Program-made: the position numbers and the translations under genes | Source of the DNA: Trueperaceae bacterium | GTDB lineage: Bacteria > Deinococcota > Deinococci > Deinococcales > Trueperaceae | Reading direction: 5' to 3' | DNA length: 13,290 nt | NCBI GenBank assembly: GCA_011390455.1 | Contig: JAABSI010000030.1 | Location: forward strand, 1 to 13,290 | In this document: in pieces, positions 5,539-11,831 of the stretch | How positions within the stretch are numbered: the first letter of the stretch is position 1 | Layout of the letters: each line of letters starts with the position of its first letter | Notes under the pieces: generated by a model | What the model was told of the DNA's origin: nothing | Seen by the model: the letters and a program-made list of their open reading frames with translations, nothing else | Database searches by the model: none

Positions 5539-7251
5539 TCAGCGCGAGGCGCGCGACTCGAGGATCGGCAGCGGGTCGACCGCCGTCCCGTTCACGCGGA
5601 TCTCGAAGTGCAGGTGGGGGCCGGTGACGTTCCCGGTGGCGCCGACGCGGGCGATCAACTGGCCGGCGCTGACCGTCTGGCCCTCTTGGACGAGGAGCGC
5701 GCTCGCGTGGGCGTAGTAGTACTCGGTGTCGCCCTGGGCGACGATGACGAGGTTCCCGAAACCGCCGCGCCAACCGGAGAACGTGACGGTCCCGCTCGTG
5801 GCGGACCGGAGCGGGTCGCCGATGTCGCCGTCGATGTCGAGCCCGTAGTGCATGTTGGTGCCGCTGATGCGCAGGCGGCGGTAGCCGAAGCGGCTGGTGA
5901 TCTGCCCGACGAGCGGCCAGACCATGCCGTCCGTCGCGCTCGGCGTCGGGGCCAGCGCCGCCGCGACCGCGCCCAGCTCGGGGCCGGGTACGACCCGCAG
6001 CGTCTGCCCGACGACCAGCCGGTCGTGCGGGAGCCCGTTGAGCGCCATCAGCGAGGCGACCGTGGTGTTGTGCTGGCGCGCGATCTTCCAGAGGTTGTCG
6101 CCCGGCACCACGCGGATCTCCGCCGAGGCGGCGCCACCGACGTCGGCGCCGGCCGCGCCGCTGGTCGCGTGGACCGCCGCGTACTGGCCCGGGACGGTGA
6201 GCGCTTGTCCGATCCGGAGGGTGCCGTTGGCGCTGATCCCGTTGGAGGCCGCCAGCGCTTCGACCGTCGTGCCGTGCCGGCGCGCGAGCGTCCACAGGCT
6301 GTCGCCGGAGGCGACGTGCACGACGAGCGGGGCCGCGGCCGGAGCGTTGGCCGGCTGCCGCAAGGCGAGCACCTGGCCGGGCTTGATGAGGGTCCCGTCG
6401 AGGTCGTTCCAGGCGATCAAGTCGTCGACCGAGACCCCTTGCGCGAGGGCGATCTCGTAGAGCGAATCGCCCGCTCGGACGGTCACGGTCGCCGCCGGCG
6501 CGGGGGCCGGTGCGGGGGCCGGTGCGGCGTCCGCGGGGGCGGGCGCGGCCGCTGCGGACGCAGCCGGGGCGGAGGTCGACGCGCTCGGCACGGTCAGTTC
6601 GAGCCCCGGGCGCAAGGCGTCGTCGGAGAGCGCGTTGACGGCCATGAGCGAGGCGACGGTGGTGTCGTAGCGGCGCGCGAGCACCCACAGGCTCTCGCCC
6701 GGCTGCACGACGTGCGTCGCGGTGGCGCCGACCGTGGCGGCCGCGGCCGTGCCGGCGGTCGGCACGAGCAGCGTCGCGCCGGGGCGTAGGGCGTCGCTCG
6801 TGAGGCCGTTGGCGCTCATCAGCGCGGCGACGGTGGTGTCGTAGCGGCGGGCGATCGACCAGAGGTTCTCGCCGGCGGCCACGACGTGCGACGCGGTCGG
6901 TGCGGGCGTCGGTGCAGGGCTCGGTGCGGGATCCGGTGCGGGGCTCGGGGCTTCCGCGCGCGGCGCCGCGACCACGGCGTCGGCGGGCGCGGGGGCGATC
7001 GCCTCGGAGGGCGCGCTCGGGGCGGCGGGCGCCGCCTCGACCGTCGGGAGCCGAAGCTCTTGGCCAGGCACCAGGTAGTCGGAGTCCATGTCGTTCGCGG
7101 CCATCAGCGCCGCCGCGGTCGTTCCGTGCGCGCGGGCGATGGCCCAGAGGTTGTCGCCGGGTCGTACGACGATCGAGTTCGCGAGGGCCACCGGGGCGCC
7201 GAGGGCGACGGCCAGGGTGCATGCGTGGACGAACCCTCGAAGGCGTGGCAT
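5539..7251 (-). CDS. Secreted cell-wall hydrolase: six LysM domains and an M23 peptidase domain
   Basis: A 570-residue exported protein predicted to bind and cut peptidoglycan cross-links or bridges. Residues 1-24 are a signal peptide with likely cleavage after ALA-24 (no lipobox). Six LysM domains follow at about 26-69, 121-164, 179-222, 255-297, 310-353 and 378-421. Most carry the PGDNLWxIA and N-G-L cores; the fourth (SLYEIALAQGVSVDDLIAWN) is the most divergent. Ala/Pro-rich linkers lie between, notably after LysM 1 and 3. The M23 (LytM) domain covers about 442-555: zinc ligands H468 and D472 (HYGLD) and H548 (GPHLHFE), with H515 (YYAH) and H546 as the catalytic histidines. All are present, so the enzyme looks active and is not an EnvC/NlpD-type degenerate activator. 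The ATG start lacks a Shine-Dalgarno but has an extended -10-like element 8 nt before it. It lies upstream of the metallophosphoesterase gene in the same direction. Confidence 0.95.
   Translation of the reverse strand: MPRLRGFVHACTLAVALGAPVALANSIVVRPGDNLWAIARAHGTTAAALMAANDMDSDYLVPGQELRLPTVEAAPAAPSAPSEAIAPAPADAVVAAPRAEAPSPAPDPAPSPAPTPAPTASHVVAAGENLWSIARRYDTTVAALMSANGLTSDALRPGATLLVPTAGTAAAATVGATATHVVQPGESLWVLARRYDTTVASLMAVNALSDDALRPGLELTVPSASTSAPAASAAAAPAPADAAPAPAPAPAPAATVTVRAGDSLYEIALAQGVSVDDLIAWNDLDGTLIKPGQVLALRQPANAPAAAPLVVHVASGDSLWTLARRHGTTVEALAASNGISANGTLRIGQALTVPGQYAAVHATSGAAGADVGGAASAEIRVVPGDNLWKIARQHNTTVASLMALNGLPHDRLVVGQTLRVVPGPELGAVAAALAPTPSATDGMVWPLVGQITSRFGYRRLRISGTNMHYGLDIDGDIGDPLRSATSGTVTFSGWRGGFGNLVIVAQGDTEYYYAHASALLVQEGQTVSAGQLIARVGATGNVTGPHLHFEIRVNGTAVDPLPILESRASR
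6497..6532 (-). repeat. 12-bp imperfect tandem repeat in a Pro-Ala linker
   Basis: About three copies of a GGTGCGGGGGCC-like unit (plus strand) encode the APAPAPAPA linker between LysM 3 and LysM 4. The period keeps the frame, so copy-number change would only alter linker length. Confidence 0.6.
6899..6946 (-). repeat. Four 12-bp imperfect tandem repeats encoding an x-Pro-Ala-Pro linker
   Basis: Units at 6899-6910, 6911-6922, 6923-6934 and 6935-6946 share the core GGTGCGGG on the plus strand. On the coding strand they give the tetrapeptide series SPAP, DPAP, SPAP, TPAP between LysM 1 and LysM 2. This is an in-frame length-variable linker. Confidence 0.65.
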
Positions 7252-7268
7252 CGCCGAGGAGTGTATCA
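7252..7268 (-). promoter_or_regulatory. Putative promoter -10 of the LysM/M23 gene (near-leaderless)
   Basis: On the minus strand TGATACACT occupies 7268-7260: a TG-N extension plus TACACT (7265-7260). Eight bases then separate it from the ATG at 7251. No Shine-Dalgarno is present; the intervening bases are pyrimidine-rich. This fits transcription starting at or just before the start codon. No convincing -35 is seen. Confidence 0.5.
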
Positions 7269-7305
7269 GAGCGCGGCTCGAAGTGGCTAGGGATGCGGTC
7301 CCGGC

Positions 7306-7331
7306 CGTGGAACGGAGTGCGATGTTCCACG
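7306..7331. repeat. 8-bp inverted repeat upstream of the LysM/M23 gene
   Basis: CGTGGAAC (7306-7313) and GTTCCACG (7324-7331) are perfect inverted arms around a 10-nt spacer, centred about 65 bp upstream of the LysM/M23 start. It could be an operator for that gene or the end of the upstream transcript. Confidence 0.35.
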
Positions 7332-7342
7332 CCTGGGGGCGG

Positions 7343-7357
7343 GCGCGCGAAGCGCGC
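7343..7357 (-). terminator. Possible hairpin after the 64-residue protein gene
   Basis: A 6-bp all-GC stem with a 3-nt loop lies 5 nt past the stop codon of the small gene on the minus strand. No T-run follows, so it may stabilise the transcript end or contribute to termination. It could also be chance in GC-alternating sequence. Confidence 0.3.
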
Positions 7358-7362
7358 GTCGG

Positions 7363-7557
7363 TCAGGCGCCGCGCTCGCCGCTCCACGGACCGGTGGGCG
7401 CGTCGGGCACGTCGAGCCGGTCGGCGAGCTCCCATTGGACGTGGACGTAGGTGTCGATGTCGTCGGCGCGGGCGGTGCCTTCGATGATGCGGCCTTCGAG
7501 GGCCACGGCGACCCGCAGCAGGGCGTCGGTGGATAGGTCGGGAATCAGGTGCCGCAT
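7363..7557 (-). CDS. Small protein of unknown function (64 residues)
   Basis: I do not recognise this protein. It begins MRHLIPDLSTDALLRVAVAL and ends in PTGPWSGERGA. It has no signal peptide, membrane segment or cysteine pair. Residues 10-50 look helical and amphipathic with a mixed charge pattern (EGRIIEGTARADDIDTY, then WELADRLDV), suggesting a compact cytoplasmic fold. Two things support it as a real gene: the start is preceded by AAAGGAGGAGG, the strongest Shine-Dalgarno in the window, and the composition is normal protein, unlike the Arg-rich shadow frames around it. It lies 122 nt downstream of the kinase gene and 111 nt upstream of the LysM/M23 gene, all in the same direction. The strong RBS suggests high translation and probably its own transcript; a TAGCCT hexamer at 7634-7629 is a weak -10 candidate. 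Confidence 0.75.
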   Translation of the reverse strand: MRHLIPDLSTDALLRVAVALEGRIIEGTARADDIDTYVHVQWELADRLDVPDAPTGPWSGERGA

Positions 7558-7559
7558 GC

Positions 7560-7570
7560 CTCCTCCTTTC
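7560..7570 (-). promoter_or_regulatory. Strong ribosome binding site of the 64-residue protein gene
   Basis: AAAGGAGGAGG on the minus strand ends two bases before the ATG at 7557, with its GGAGG cores about 3-8 bases from the start. It matches the 16S rRNA tail far better than any other start in this window and fixes the start codon. Confidence 0.75.
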
Positions 7571-7679
7571 GATCCGTTCGGTCGCCTCGGCCCGAAGCTT
7601 GGGACGCGAACCGGTCGGTGATGGAGCGAGGCTAGCGCCGAGCCACTAACGGAACCCTGGCGCGGCGCACGCGTGGGTC

Positions 7680-8435
7680 CTACGGGACGAGGCGTGTGCC
7701 GGCGGAGCCGGCCTGGACGCGCGCCAGCTCGCCGGAGCGGCGGCCGTCGGCGATGACGGCCGCCGGTGCCCCTTGGTCGAGCGCAGCCAGCGCCGATTCG
7801 ACCTTGGGGATCATGCCGCCCGCGATCCGACCGTCGTCGATCCGCGCCCGCGCGTCGCTCCGTTCGAGGACCGCGAGCCGCGAGCCGGGGTCGGCGGGAT
7901 TGTCGAGGACGCCTTCCACGTTCGTCAAGAACACGCACGGCGCGGCGAGCGCGGCGGCGACGGCGCCCGCGACCTCGTCGGCGTTCACGTTCAGCGGCGC
8001 CCCGGCGGCGTCGAGGGCCAAACAGCCGACGACGGGCGTGAAGCCCGCGGCGAGCAACGCGTCGAGCACCGCGCGGCGCACCCGCACCGCGCGACCGACC
8101 TCGCCGAGCACGGGGTCGGCGCGCTCGGCGCGCAGGAGTCCAGCATCGCGGCCGGTCAGCGCGACCGCGTCGCCGAGCTCGGCGGCGAGCCGCTTGCCGA
8201 GCAGGGTCAAGGCGCGCTCCACCGGTCCGATCGCCTCGAGCGTCGTCACCCGCAGGCCCCGTTCGAAGCGGCTCGCGACGCCCGCGGCGACCAGCTCCGC
8301 CTCGATGTACGGACCGCCGCCGTGCACCAAGACCGGGCGCCCGTCGGCGGAGCGCACGGTGCGCACGTCGGCCAGGAGTCGGGCGCGCTCCTGCGCGTCG
8401 GTCATGGCGTTGCCGCCGTACTTGATCACCCACAT
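7680..8435 (-). CDS. argB: Acetylglutamate kinase family protein
   Basis: This amino-acid kinase phosphorylates the gamma-carboxylate of N-acetylglutamate, the second step of arginine synthesis, in the cytoplasm. It has 251 residues, slightly short for ArgB (usually 255-300). Visible motifs are VIKYGGNAM with K5 and GG at 7-8, LVHGGGPYI at 36-44, GLRVTT with R62, the substrate motif NVNAD at 149-153, LTNVEGVL at 170-177, and GGMIPKVESA with K211. It ends in the ADGRRSGEL and GTRLVP segments. The NVNAD motif favours acetylglutamate kinase over LysZ, the LysW-aminoadipate kinase of Thermus, but LysZ-type or dual use cannot be excluded. It has none of the N-terminal extension seen in arginine-inhibited enzymes. 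No other arg or lys gene is in the window. The ATG has no Shine-Dalgarno but lies six bases after TAGGCT. Confidence 0.88.
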   Translation of the reverse strand: MWVIKYGGNAMTDAQERARLLADVRTVRSADGRPVLVHGGGPYIEAELVAAGVASRFERGLRVTTLEAIGPVERALTLLGKRLAAELGDAVALTGRDAGLLRAERADPVLGEVGRAVRVRRAVLDALLAAGFTPVVGCLALDAAGAPLNVNADEVAGAVAAALAAPCVFLTNVEGVLDNPADPGSRLAVLERSDARARIDDGRIAGGMIPKVESALAALDQGAPAAVIADGRRSGELARVQAGSAGTRLVP

Positions 8436-8447
8436 GGGGCCAGCCTA
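8436..8447 (-). promoter_or_regulatory. Putative -10 element for leaderless transcription of the kinase gene
   Basis: TAGGCT (8447-8442 on the minus strand) ends exactly six bases before the ATG at 8435. It fits the TANNNT element reported upstream of leaderless genes in Deinococcus. No ribosome binding site is present. Confidence 0.5.
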
Positions 8448-8452
8448 CCGTT

Positions 8453-8480
8453 CCCGAGCGCGCGTCGGCCCGAGCGCGCG
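8453..8480. repeat. 12-bp direct repeat in the divergent kinase / phosphohexomutase promoter region
   Basis: CCCGAGCGCGCG occurs at 8453-8464 and again at 8469-8480, 16 bp apart from start to start. The pair fills much of the 69-bp space between two divergent start codons. It could be a tandem operator, though low-complexity GC sequence makes chance repeats more likely. Confidence 0.45.
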
Positions 8481-8504
8481 CCGCGCCGTGGTACGAATCG
8501 CCGC

Positions 8505-9932
8505 ATGGAGCGGCTGTCGTTCGGAACCGACGGTTGGCGTGCGCTCATCGGCGACGGGTTCACCCACGCGAACCTGGCTCGCGCGGCGCAGGCCTACGCC
8601 GAGCACCTGCTCGACGACGGCGGCGGCCTGGTGTTGGTCGCGCACGACACCCGCTTCGCGGGCGCGCGCTTCGCCCGGGTGGCCGCCGACGTGCTCGTCG
8701 CCAACGGGCTCGAGGTGGCGCTGCACCAGGGACCGCTGCCGACGCCGGTCCTATCGTTCGCGGTGCGGCACCTGGGCGCGGTCGGCGGCGTGATGCTCAC
8801 GGCGTCCCACAACCCGCCGGAATGGCAGGGCTTCAAGCTCAAGGGCGCCTACGGCGGTACCGCCCTCGACCCCGTCTACCGAGACGTGGAGCGGCGCACC
8901 GGCCTGATCGACGACGGCGCCGTGCTCCGGCACGCTCGCCAGCCCGCGATCGCGCCGTTCGACGTGCGCGAGGCGTACTACGCCCATCTGGCGACGCTCG
9001 TGGACGTGGAGCGCCTGCGGCGCGGATCGGGGCGCATCGTTCACGACGCCATGGGGGGCGCCGGGGGTGGCTGGGTCCTGGGCTTCGCCCGCTGGGCCGG
9101 CATCGGGACCGAGGTCGAGGAGCTGCGCGCGACGCCCGACCCGACGTTCGACGGCGTCCACCCCGAACCGCTCCCCGCGCACCTCGCGCGCACCCGGGCG
9201 CTCCTGGCCGACCACCCCGGAGCGCGCTTCGCCACGGTGACGGACGGCGACGGCGACCGACTCGCGGCCGTCCTGCCGGACGGTCGGTTCTTCGATCCGC
9301 ACCAGGTGTTCGCGGTGCTGCTCGACCTGCTCGATCGGCGCGGCGGACCCGGCGCGGTGGTCAAGACCTTCACCGTGTCGCGGCTGATCGAACGCCTCGC
9401 GGCCGCTCGCGGCCGCACCGTGATCGAGACGGCGGTCGGCTTCAAGCACCTGGTGGAGCCGCTGCGCAGCGGCGCCGCGCTCATCGCCGGCGAGGAGTCC
9501 GGCGGGATCGGCGTCGCGGGGCACGTGCCCGAGCGGGACGGGATCCTGAACACGCTGCTTTTGCTCGAGGCGGAGTTGGCGGCCGACGAGCCGCTGGCCG
9601 CGCGCTTCGCCGCGCTGGAGCGCGAGGGGGGCTGGCGGCACGCCTACGACCGCCTCGACCTGCGGCTGCAGGGCGATGGGCTGCCGCAGCGCGTGGCCGA
9701 GGCCTTGGCCGTCGACCCGGACGCCTTCGCGGGCGCCGCCGTCGTCGGCGTCGAGCGGCTCGACGGCGTCAAGCTCAACCTCGAGGGCGATCGCTGGATC
9801 CTCTTCCGCGCGAGCGGGACCGAGCCGGTGCTGCGCGTCTACGCCGAGGGACCCGACGACGAGGCGGTGGCCGAGCTGCTCGCTGCGGCCACCACCTTCG
9901 TCGACGCGCTCTCCGCTCAGAGCTCCAGGTAA
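8505..9932 (+). CDS. Alpha-D-phosphohexomutase (phosphoglucomutase/phosphomannomutase)
   Basis: This cytoplasmic enzyme moves phosphate between C1 and C6 of hexose phosphates, feeding glycogen, nucleotide-sugar or envelope polysaccharide synthesis. It has 475 residues, normal for the superfamily. All four active-site regions are present: N-terminal FGTDGWRA at 6-13; the phosphoserine loop TASHNP with S101; the metal loop DGDGDR with D247, D249 and D251; the sugar loop GEESGG at 329-334; and the phosphate loop RASGTEP at 435-441. The TDGWRA and HNPPEWQGFKLK wording resembles the phosphoglucomutase/phosphomannomutase group; the exact sugar cannot be named. The ATG start fits the beginning of the TDGWRA domain; no Shine-Dalgarno is seen and the sequence TACGAAT lies six bases upstream. 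It is divergent from the kinase gene, and its 3' end overlaps the convergent peptidase gene by 16 bp. Confidence 0.94.
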   Translation: MERLSFGTDGWRALIGDGFTHANLARAAQAYAEHLLDDGGGLVLVAHDTRFAGARFARVAADVLVANGLEVALHQGPLPTPVLSFAVRHLGAVGGVMLTASHNPPEWQGFKLKGAYGGTALDPVYRDVERRTGLIDDGAVLRHARQPAIAPFDVREAYYAHLATLVDVERLRRGSGRIVHDAMGGAGGGWVLGFARWAGIGTEVEELRATPDPTFDGVHPEPLPAHLARTRALLADHPGARFATVTDGDGDRLAAVLPDGRFFDPHQVFAVLLDLLDRRGGPGAVVKTFTVSRLIERLAAARGRTVIETAVGFKHLVEPLRSGAALIAGEESGGIGVAGHVPERDGILNTLLLLEAELAADEPLAARFAALEREGGWRHAYDRLDLRLQGDGLPQRVAEALAVDPDAFAGAAVVGVERLDGVKLNLEGDRWILFRASGTEPVLRVYAEGPDDEAVAELLAAATTFVDALSAQSSR

Positions 9933-10996
9933 CCCTTGGGCGCGTGCGAGAGCACCTCGTAGCCGGCTTCGGTCACGAGGACCAGGTCCTCGATCCGCAG
10001 ACCGCCCACCTCCGCGTCGTACACGCCGGGCTCGATCGTGACGATCATGCCCGCTTCCAACACGTCCTTCGACCGGACGCTCAGCGAGGGCCCCTCGTGG
10101 ATCTGGAGGCCGGTCCCGTGGCCGAGCGAGTGGACGAAGCGGTCGCCCAGGCCCGCGGCCGCCAACCGGTCGCGCGCGACGGCGTCGGCGTCGACCCCGG
10201 ACAAGCCGGGCCGGAGCGCCGCGATGGCCGCCTCCTGCGCCTCGAGGACGGCGTCGAACCACGATCGGAGCGGTTCGGCCACCGGCCCGAGCGCCACCGC
10301 GCGGGTCATGTCGGCGTGGTACCCGTCGACGACCGCACCGAAATCGAGCGTGACGAGGTCGCCGCGCTCGAGGACGCGCCCGCTCGCGATGCCGTGCGGC
10401 ATCGCGCTGCGGGGCCCACCGGCGACGATCGCGTCGAACGCCATGCGATCGCCCCCCTCCTCGCGCACGAAGCGCTCGAGCGCCAGCGCCACGTCCACCT
10501 CGCGAACGCCGGGGCGCAGCGCCCCCTCCAGCACGAAGGCGTACGCGGCGTCGGTGAGCCGGGCGGCTTCGCGCAGGCGCGCCTGCTCGCGCTCGGTCTT
10601 CACGATCCGCAGGGGCCGCGTGAGGTCGATGGCGGCGATCGGCGCGACCTTGGCGGCGCCCTCCAGCGTGCGGGCGGCGTGCCAGGTCAGGTGGTCGGCC
10701 TGCACCACCGGCGTGCTGCCGGCCAATAGGTCGGTCGCGACGTCGAGCCAGGTGCGGCCCGCGATCATGCGGACCTCGAGGGCGCTCTCCTGGGCCGCTT
10801 GAACCGTGTAGCGGCCGTCGGTGATCAGGACCGCGGCGTCGCGCGTGACCACGACCTTGCCGTCCTCGGGCGAGGTGAACCCGGACGCCCAGCGCACGTC
10901 GGCCGGCGCGGAGAGGACCGCCGCGTCGCCGCCCAACTCCGCGGCCCGCGCGCGCAGCGCCTCGAGGCGCTCCGCGATCTCCGCGGAGGCGGTCAC
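9917..10996 (-). CDS. M24 family Xaa-Pro aminopeptidase/dipeptidase
   Basis: A cytoplasmic metallopeptidase that removes residues ahead of proline. It has 359 residues, as in B. subtilis YqhT-type enzymes. Residues 1-125 form the creatinase-like N-domain (ADVRWASGFTSPEDG, ITDGRYTVQA). The pita-bread catalytic domain follows, with all five metal ligands: D218 and D229 (LDFGAVVDGYHADMTR, spaced 11 as in E. coli PepP), H293 (GHGTGLQIHEGP), E322 (TIEPGVY) and E336 (LRIEDLVLVT). The substrate histidine H201 sits in MPHGIAS. The start is the GTG at 10996, which overlaps the tpiA stop as GTGA, so its translation is probably coupled to tpiA. The frame is open further upstream, but that extension only overlaps tpiA and reads as Arg-rich shadow sequence. 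The last 16 bp overlap the phosphohexomutase gene on the other strand. Confidence 0.94.
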   Translation of the reverse strand: MTASAEIAERLEALRARAAELGGDAAVLSAPADVRWASGFTSPEDGKVVVTRDAAVLITDGRYTVQAAQESALEVRMIAGRTWLDVATDLLAGSTPVVQADHLTWHAARTLEGAAKVAPIAAIDLTRPLRIVKTEREQARLREAARLTDAAYAFVLEGALRPGVREVDVALALERFVREEGGDRMAFDAIVAGGPRSAMPHGIASGRVLERGDLVTLDFGAVVDGYHADMTRAVALGPVAEPLRSWFDAVLEAQEAAIAALRPGLSGVDADAVARDRLAAAGLGDRFVHSLGHGTGLQIHEGPSLSVRSKDVLEAGMIVTIEPGVYDAEVGGLRIEDLVLVTEAGYEVLSHAPKGYLEL

Positions 10997-11754
10997 GCGC
11001 TCGCGGCCTGGGCGATGGCGAGGAACGAGGCGCGATCCAGGCTGGCGCCGCCCACCAGGCCGCCGTCCACGTCGGGCATGGCGAGCAGTTCGGCGGCGTT
11101 GCCGGGCTTCATGCTGCCGCCGTAGAGCACCCGGACGTCGTTGCCGACGTCGCCGAAGAGTTCGCGCAGGACCCCGCGGACGACGGCCGACATCGTCTGC
11201 GCGTCGTCGGCGGTGGCCGTGCGGCCGGTGCCGATCGCCCACACCGGCTCGTACGCGACGACCAGGTCGGTCGCGGCGGCGACGGGGAGGTCGGCGAGCG
11301 AGCCGCGCAGCTGCGCGACGACCACGTCTTCGTGGCGGCCGGCCGCGCGCTCCGCCTCGACCTCGCCGACGCAGACGACGGGGACGAGGCCGGCGCCCAT
11401 CGCGGCGGCGGCCTTGGCGCGCACGATCGCGTCGCTCTCGTGGTGATCGGCGCGGCGCTCCGAGTGGCCCACGACCACGAGCCGCGCACCGACGTCCGCG
11501 AGCATCGCCGCCGAGACCTCGCCGGTGTGGGCGCCGTCGGCATGGGCCGAGACGTCCTGGGCGCCGAGCGCGACGGCGGTGCCGCGCAGCACCGGCGCCA
11601 GCGGCGCGAGGTGGGTGAACGGGACGTGGAGGGCGAGCTCGACGCCGGGGACCGGGCTCCCGGCGAGGTCCTCGAGGAAGGCGCGGACCCAGGTCACGGC
11701 TTCGGATGGCGTCGTGTGGAGCTTCCAGTTTCCGGCGATCAGGGGGGTGCGCAT
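10993..11754 (-). CDS. tpiA: Triosephosphate isomerase
   Basis: TIM interconverts dihydroxyacetone phosphate and glyceraldehyde 3-phosphate in glycolysis and gluconeogenesis. It has 253 residues, the usual length. Catalytic residues are all visible: N9 and K11 in AGNWKLH, H97 in VVGHSERR, and E169 in AYEPVWAIGTG. The phosphate-binding LYGGSMKPGN (about 210-219) and GGLVGGASL (231-239) loops follow. The usual GA(F/Y)TGEVSAAML segment reads GAHTGEVSAAML here, a small oddity. I chose the ATG at 11754 because MRTPLIAGNWK is the normal TIM start. An in-frame start at 11775 would add seven residues and run through the promoter-like TACCCT. Lon is encoded 77 nt upstream and the M24 peptidase overlaps the 3' end, both in the same direction. 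Confidence 0.97.
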   Translation of the reverse strand: MRTPLIAGNWKLHTTPSEAVTWVRAFLEDLAGSPVPGVELALHVPFTHLAPLAPVLRGTAVALGAQDVSAHADGAHTGEVSAAMLADVGARLVVVGHSERRADHHESDAIVRAKAAAAMGAGLVPVVCVGEVEAERAAGRHEDVVVAQLRGSLADLPVAAATDLVVAYEPVWAIGTGRTATADDAQTMSAVVRGVLRELFGDVGNDVRVLYGGSMKPGNAAELLAMPDVDGGLVGGASLDRASFLAIAQAASA

Positions 11755-11766
11755 GGCGCCAGGGTA
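11755..11766 (-). promoter_or_regulatory. Putative -10 element for leaderless transcription of tpiA
   Basis: TACCCT (11766-11761 on the minus strand) ends exactly six bases before the tpiA ATG at 11754, the same element and spacing as for the kinase gene. No Shine-Dalgarno precedes the ATG. The hexamer overlaps a GGTACCGCGG motif shared with the neighbouring hairpin. Confidence 0.5.
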
Positions 11767-11781
11767 CCGCGGCAACGACGA

Positions 11782-11815
11782 AGCCCGCGGTACCGGTCGT
11801 GCGGTACCGCGGGCT
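11782..11815 (-). terminator. Perfect 13-bp inverted repeat after lon, likely terminator
   Basis: AGCCCGCGGTACC (11782-11794) and GGTACCGCGGGCT (11803-11815) are exact reverse complements around an 8-nt spacer. On the minus strand the hairpin begins 16 nt past the lon stop and is followed by TCGTCGTTG, a weak T-rich tail. The strong GC stem and position fit intrinsic termination of lon before tpiA. A third copy of the core, GGTACCGCGG at 11763-11772, could pair with the left arm as an alternative fold. Confidence 0.65.
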
Positions 11816-11831
11816 CGGTGGCGCCTCGAGA

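Noticed and set aside
6497..6946. Short tandem repeats as a CRISPR array
   Set aside because: The 12-bp units are directly adjacent without spacers and in frame within the LysM/M23 gene; they encode Pro-Ala linkers.
11755..11775. tpiA starting at 11775 with seven extra N-terminal residues
   Set aside because: Normal TIM proteins start at MRTPLIAGNWK, and the extra codons run through the promoter-like TACCCT and a hairpin copy.
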